A DNA stretch of 64,000 nucleotides from Rhodospirillales bacterium (GTDB lineage: Bacteria > Pseudomonadota > Alphaproteobacteria > Rhodospirillales > Thalassospiraceae). The stretch is taken from the NCBI GenBank assembly GCA_019634165.1, contig JAHQVT010000002.1, positions 62,001-126,000 on the forward strand. The letters run 5' to 3'. Shown here in pieces: positions 62,404 to 64,000 of the stretch. Below the pieces are notes generated by a model. That model saw only the letters and a program-made list of their open reading frames with translations, was not told the DNA's origin and ran no database searches. The translations under genes and the position numbers were made by a program. Each line of letters opens with the position of its first letter. The stretch's first letter is position 1.

Positions 62404-63705
62404 TCAGCCATTCATTTGCTGGGGCAGCCATGTTGCGATTTCCGGGAAAACGGTAATCAGCAATACGGCAAACAACAGCAGGAAGAAGAACGGCAAAGCA
62501 GCTAGTGCAATGGCAAACAGGTTCTTGCCTGTCAGGCCTTGCAAAACAAAAAGGTTGAAACCCACCGGCGGGGTGATCTGCGACATTTCGACCACCAACA
62601 CCACATAGATGCCAAACCACAAAAGATCGATCCCGGCTGCCTGAACCATCGGCAGGATGACCGAGGTGGTCAGAACCACCACCGAAATCCCGTCAAGGAA
62701 GCAGCCAAGAACAATAAAGAACACGGTCAGTGCGGCGAGCAGCGCATAGGGCGACAAATCCATCAGCGCGATCCATGCTGCAAGCTCACGCGGGATCCCG
62801 GTAAAGCCCATAGCAACGGTCAAAACAGCCGCACCAGCAAGAATGAAACAGATCATGCAGGATGTGCGCGTTGCCCCCATGATGCCGTCGATCAAGGTTT
62901 CTTTGGTCAAAGAACCGCTAAGACCAGACAGGATCAGGGCACCGACCACGCCAAATGCTGCGGCCTCGGTCGGGGTGGCAACCCCGCCATAGATTGATCC
63001 GATAACCGCACTGATCAATAAAATGACCGGGATCAGACGACCCGATGCGCGAACTTTTTCGCCAAACGGGATGGTTTGGGCAGCGGCGGGCATTTTGTCC
63101 TTGTTCATCGTTGCCCAAATGCCAACGAAGCTCATGAACATAATAATCAGCATCGCACCGGGCAAAACACCGGCAATGAACAAACGCGCAATCGAAAGTT
63201 CGGCTGAAACACCATAAACAATCAAAATGATTGAAGGCGGGATCAAAAGACCAAGGGTGCCTGACCCGGCCAAAGTGCCAAGGATCAGTTTGTCGGGATA
63301 GCCTTGTTTACGCAGTTCGGGGATCGACATGCGGCCAATGGTTGCCGCCGTTGCCGCCGATGACCCTGACACCGCAGCAAAGATGCCACAGCCCAGAATA
63401 TTCACATGTAACAAACGACCGGGCAGTTTGTTGAGCCATGGGGCAAGACCGGTAAACATGTCTTCTGACAGTTTTGACCGAAACAGAATTTCGCCCATCC
63501 AGATAAACAACGGCAGCGGTGCCAACGACCAAGTCGCCAAGCTTGACCACGCGGTTGTCGCAATGATCGGGCCGGTCTGCGCACTGGTGAAGAAATCAAG
63601 CGCGAATACGCCAATCGCAAATAGCGCAAGTGCAACCCAAAGCCCCGCCCCAAGGAACAGGAACAACAGCCCCATCAGGATCAGGCCAATTTCAAGAACT
63701 TCCAT
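62404..63705 (-). CDS. dctM: TRAP transporter large permease (DctM family)
   Basis: A 433-residue DctM-family protein with about 12 helices. Marks: LPLFIWMGEILFRSKLSEDMFTGLAPWLNKLPGRLLHVNILGCGIFAAVSGSSAATAATIG, GSGTLGLLIPPSIILIVYGVSAELSI, GVATPTEAAAFGVVGA, and MSQITPPVGFNLFVLQGLTG. It starts 9 bases after the small permease gene and lies directly upstream of the oxoprolinase. The substrate is inferred from that neighbour (5-oxoproline or related cyclic amide). The binding protein gene is not in the window. Confidence 0.95.
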   Translation of the reverse strand: MEVLEIGLILMGLLFLFLGAGLWVALALFAIGVFALDFFTSAQTGPIIATTAWSSLATWSLAPLPLFIWMGEILFRSKLSEDMFTGLAPWLNKLPGRLLHVNILGCGIFAAVSGSSAATAATIGRMSIPELRKQGYPDKLILGTLAGSGTLGLLIPPSIILIVYGVSAELSIARLFIAGVLPGAMLIIMFMSFVGIWATMNKDKMPAAAQTIPFGEKVRASGRLIPVILLISAVIGSIYGGVATPTEAAAFGVVGALILSGLSGSLTKETLIDGIMGATRTSCMICFILAGAAVLTVAMGFTGIPRELAAWIALMDLSPYALLAALTVFFIVLGCFLDGISVVVLTTSVILPMVQAAGIDLLWFGIYVVLVVEMSQITPPVGFNLFVLQGLTGKNLFAIALAALPFFFLLLFAVLLITVFPEIATWLPQQMNG

Positions 63706-63714
63706 GACCGTTTC

Positions 63715-64000
63715 CTACTCGTTCAACTCGTTGGCTTCGCCAAGGGCAAAAGCAGCGTCGCGACCAGCCACTGTATCAATCAGGGCTTCAATCATGCCGA
63801 TGGTGAAAACAACCAATCCAAAGGCCATCGCGGTTTGGGGGATCCAAAGCGGGAAGGCCAATACACCCGGTGACGTATCACCGTATGAAAAGCTTTCTTC
63901 GGCCAGAACCGCCATCCACCAGGCAAAATACCCACCCAGGAAGGTTGCAGCGCATAAGGTGATGCTTTCCATCACCCGGCGGACTTTGCCATTCAGATGC
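63715..64000 (-). CDS. dctQ: TRAP transporter small permease (DctQ family), partial
   Basis: The C-terminal part of a DctQ-type protein; the frame stays open to the right edge, so the start lies outside. Visible: RRVMESITLCAATFLGGYFAWWMAVLAEESFSYGDTSPGVLAFPLWIPQTAMAFGLVVFTIGMIEALID, the usual last two helices with the spG-x-PlWip segment. It sits 9 bases upstream of dctM on the same strand. The binding protein is expected further right. Confidence 0.9.
   Translation of the reverse strand, partial: HLNGKVRRVMESITLCAATFLGGYFAWWMAVLAEESFSYGDTSPGVLAFPLWIPQTAMAFGLVVFTIGMIEALIDTVAGRDAAFALGEANELNE

Overview
The window reads as chromosome of a marine alphaproteobacterium of the Rhodospirillales, most like Thalassospira. 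This is inferred from the protein repertoire: several TRAP transporters, PpdK with GlyQS, DUF2336, a polyprenyl synthase of the ubiquinone-10 type, YgfZ, and an RHH protein of alphaproteobacterial style. I could not run a search to confirm it. There is no rRNA, prophage, CRISPR array or intact insertion sequence. Most of the window is dense, ordinary chromosome; 53.3-56.7 kb looks like a small accessory island.

Layout. 0-10.5 kb is housekeeping: ygfZ, an exported protein, ppdK, glyS-glyQ, a small Zn-ribbon protein, a TrmN6-like methyltransferase, a DUF2007 protein and a polyprenyl diphosphate synthase. Two identical tRNA-Pro(CGG) genes follow at 10.6-11.0 kb. 11.5-14.7 kb is a DctP-DctQ-DctM TRAP operon. 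14.9-19.4 kb has a DUF2336 protein, a cytochrome c, two poorly known proteins and an exported cysteine-repeat protein. 19.5-27.1 kb is a one-direction block: RpiR regulator, class III aminotransferase, beta-keto acid cleavage enzyme, TAXI binding protein, fused TRAP permease and universal stress protein. 27.3-31.4 kb has a PAS-REC-HPT protein, an asparagine synthetase with an RHH protein, and a phosphodiesterase.

31.4-40.6 kb holds queuosine functions (queG, queF, tgt, queA, YhhQ-type transporter) interrupted by a siderophore receptor/FecR/FecI-type sigma module with a Fur-box-like site. 40.8-53.2 kb has a PiT phosphate transporter, a large AsmA protein, DUF2189, LpxR, an FAD-linked dehydrogenase, a TIGR00266 protein, a GAF-GGDEF diguanylate cyclase and a GNAT enzyme. 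53.3-56.7 kb is more AT-rich: a periplasmic binding protein, a YjhX-type toxin, and a HipA-like kinase paired with a DUF3037 protein. 56.7-64 kb has a stand-alone FMN glutamate synthase-like protein and an oxoprolinase/hydantoinase linked to another TRAP permease pair that runs off the right edge.

Best candidates for new biology: (1) the RpiR-aminotransferase-BKACE-TAXI block, which makes chemical sense as uptake and breakdown of a beta-amino acid and carries a perfect 17-bp-arm inverted repeat before its first gene; (2) the HipA-like kinase/DUF3037 gene pair in the AT-rich island; (3) the exported protein built of NPCAA repeats with 13 cysteines.
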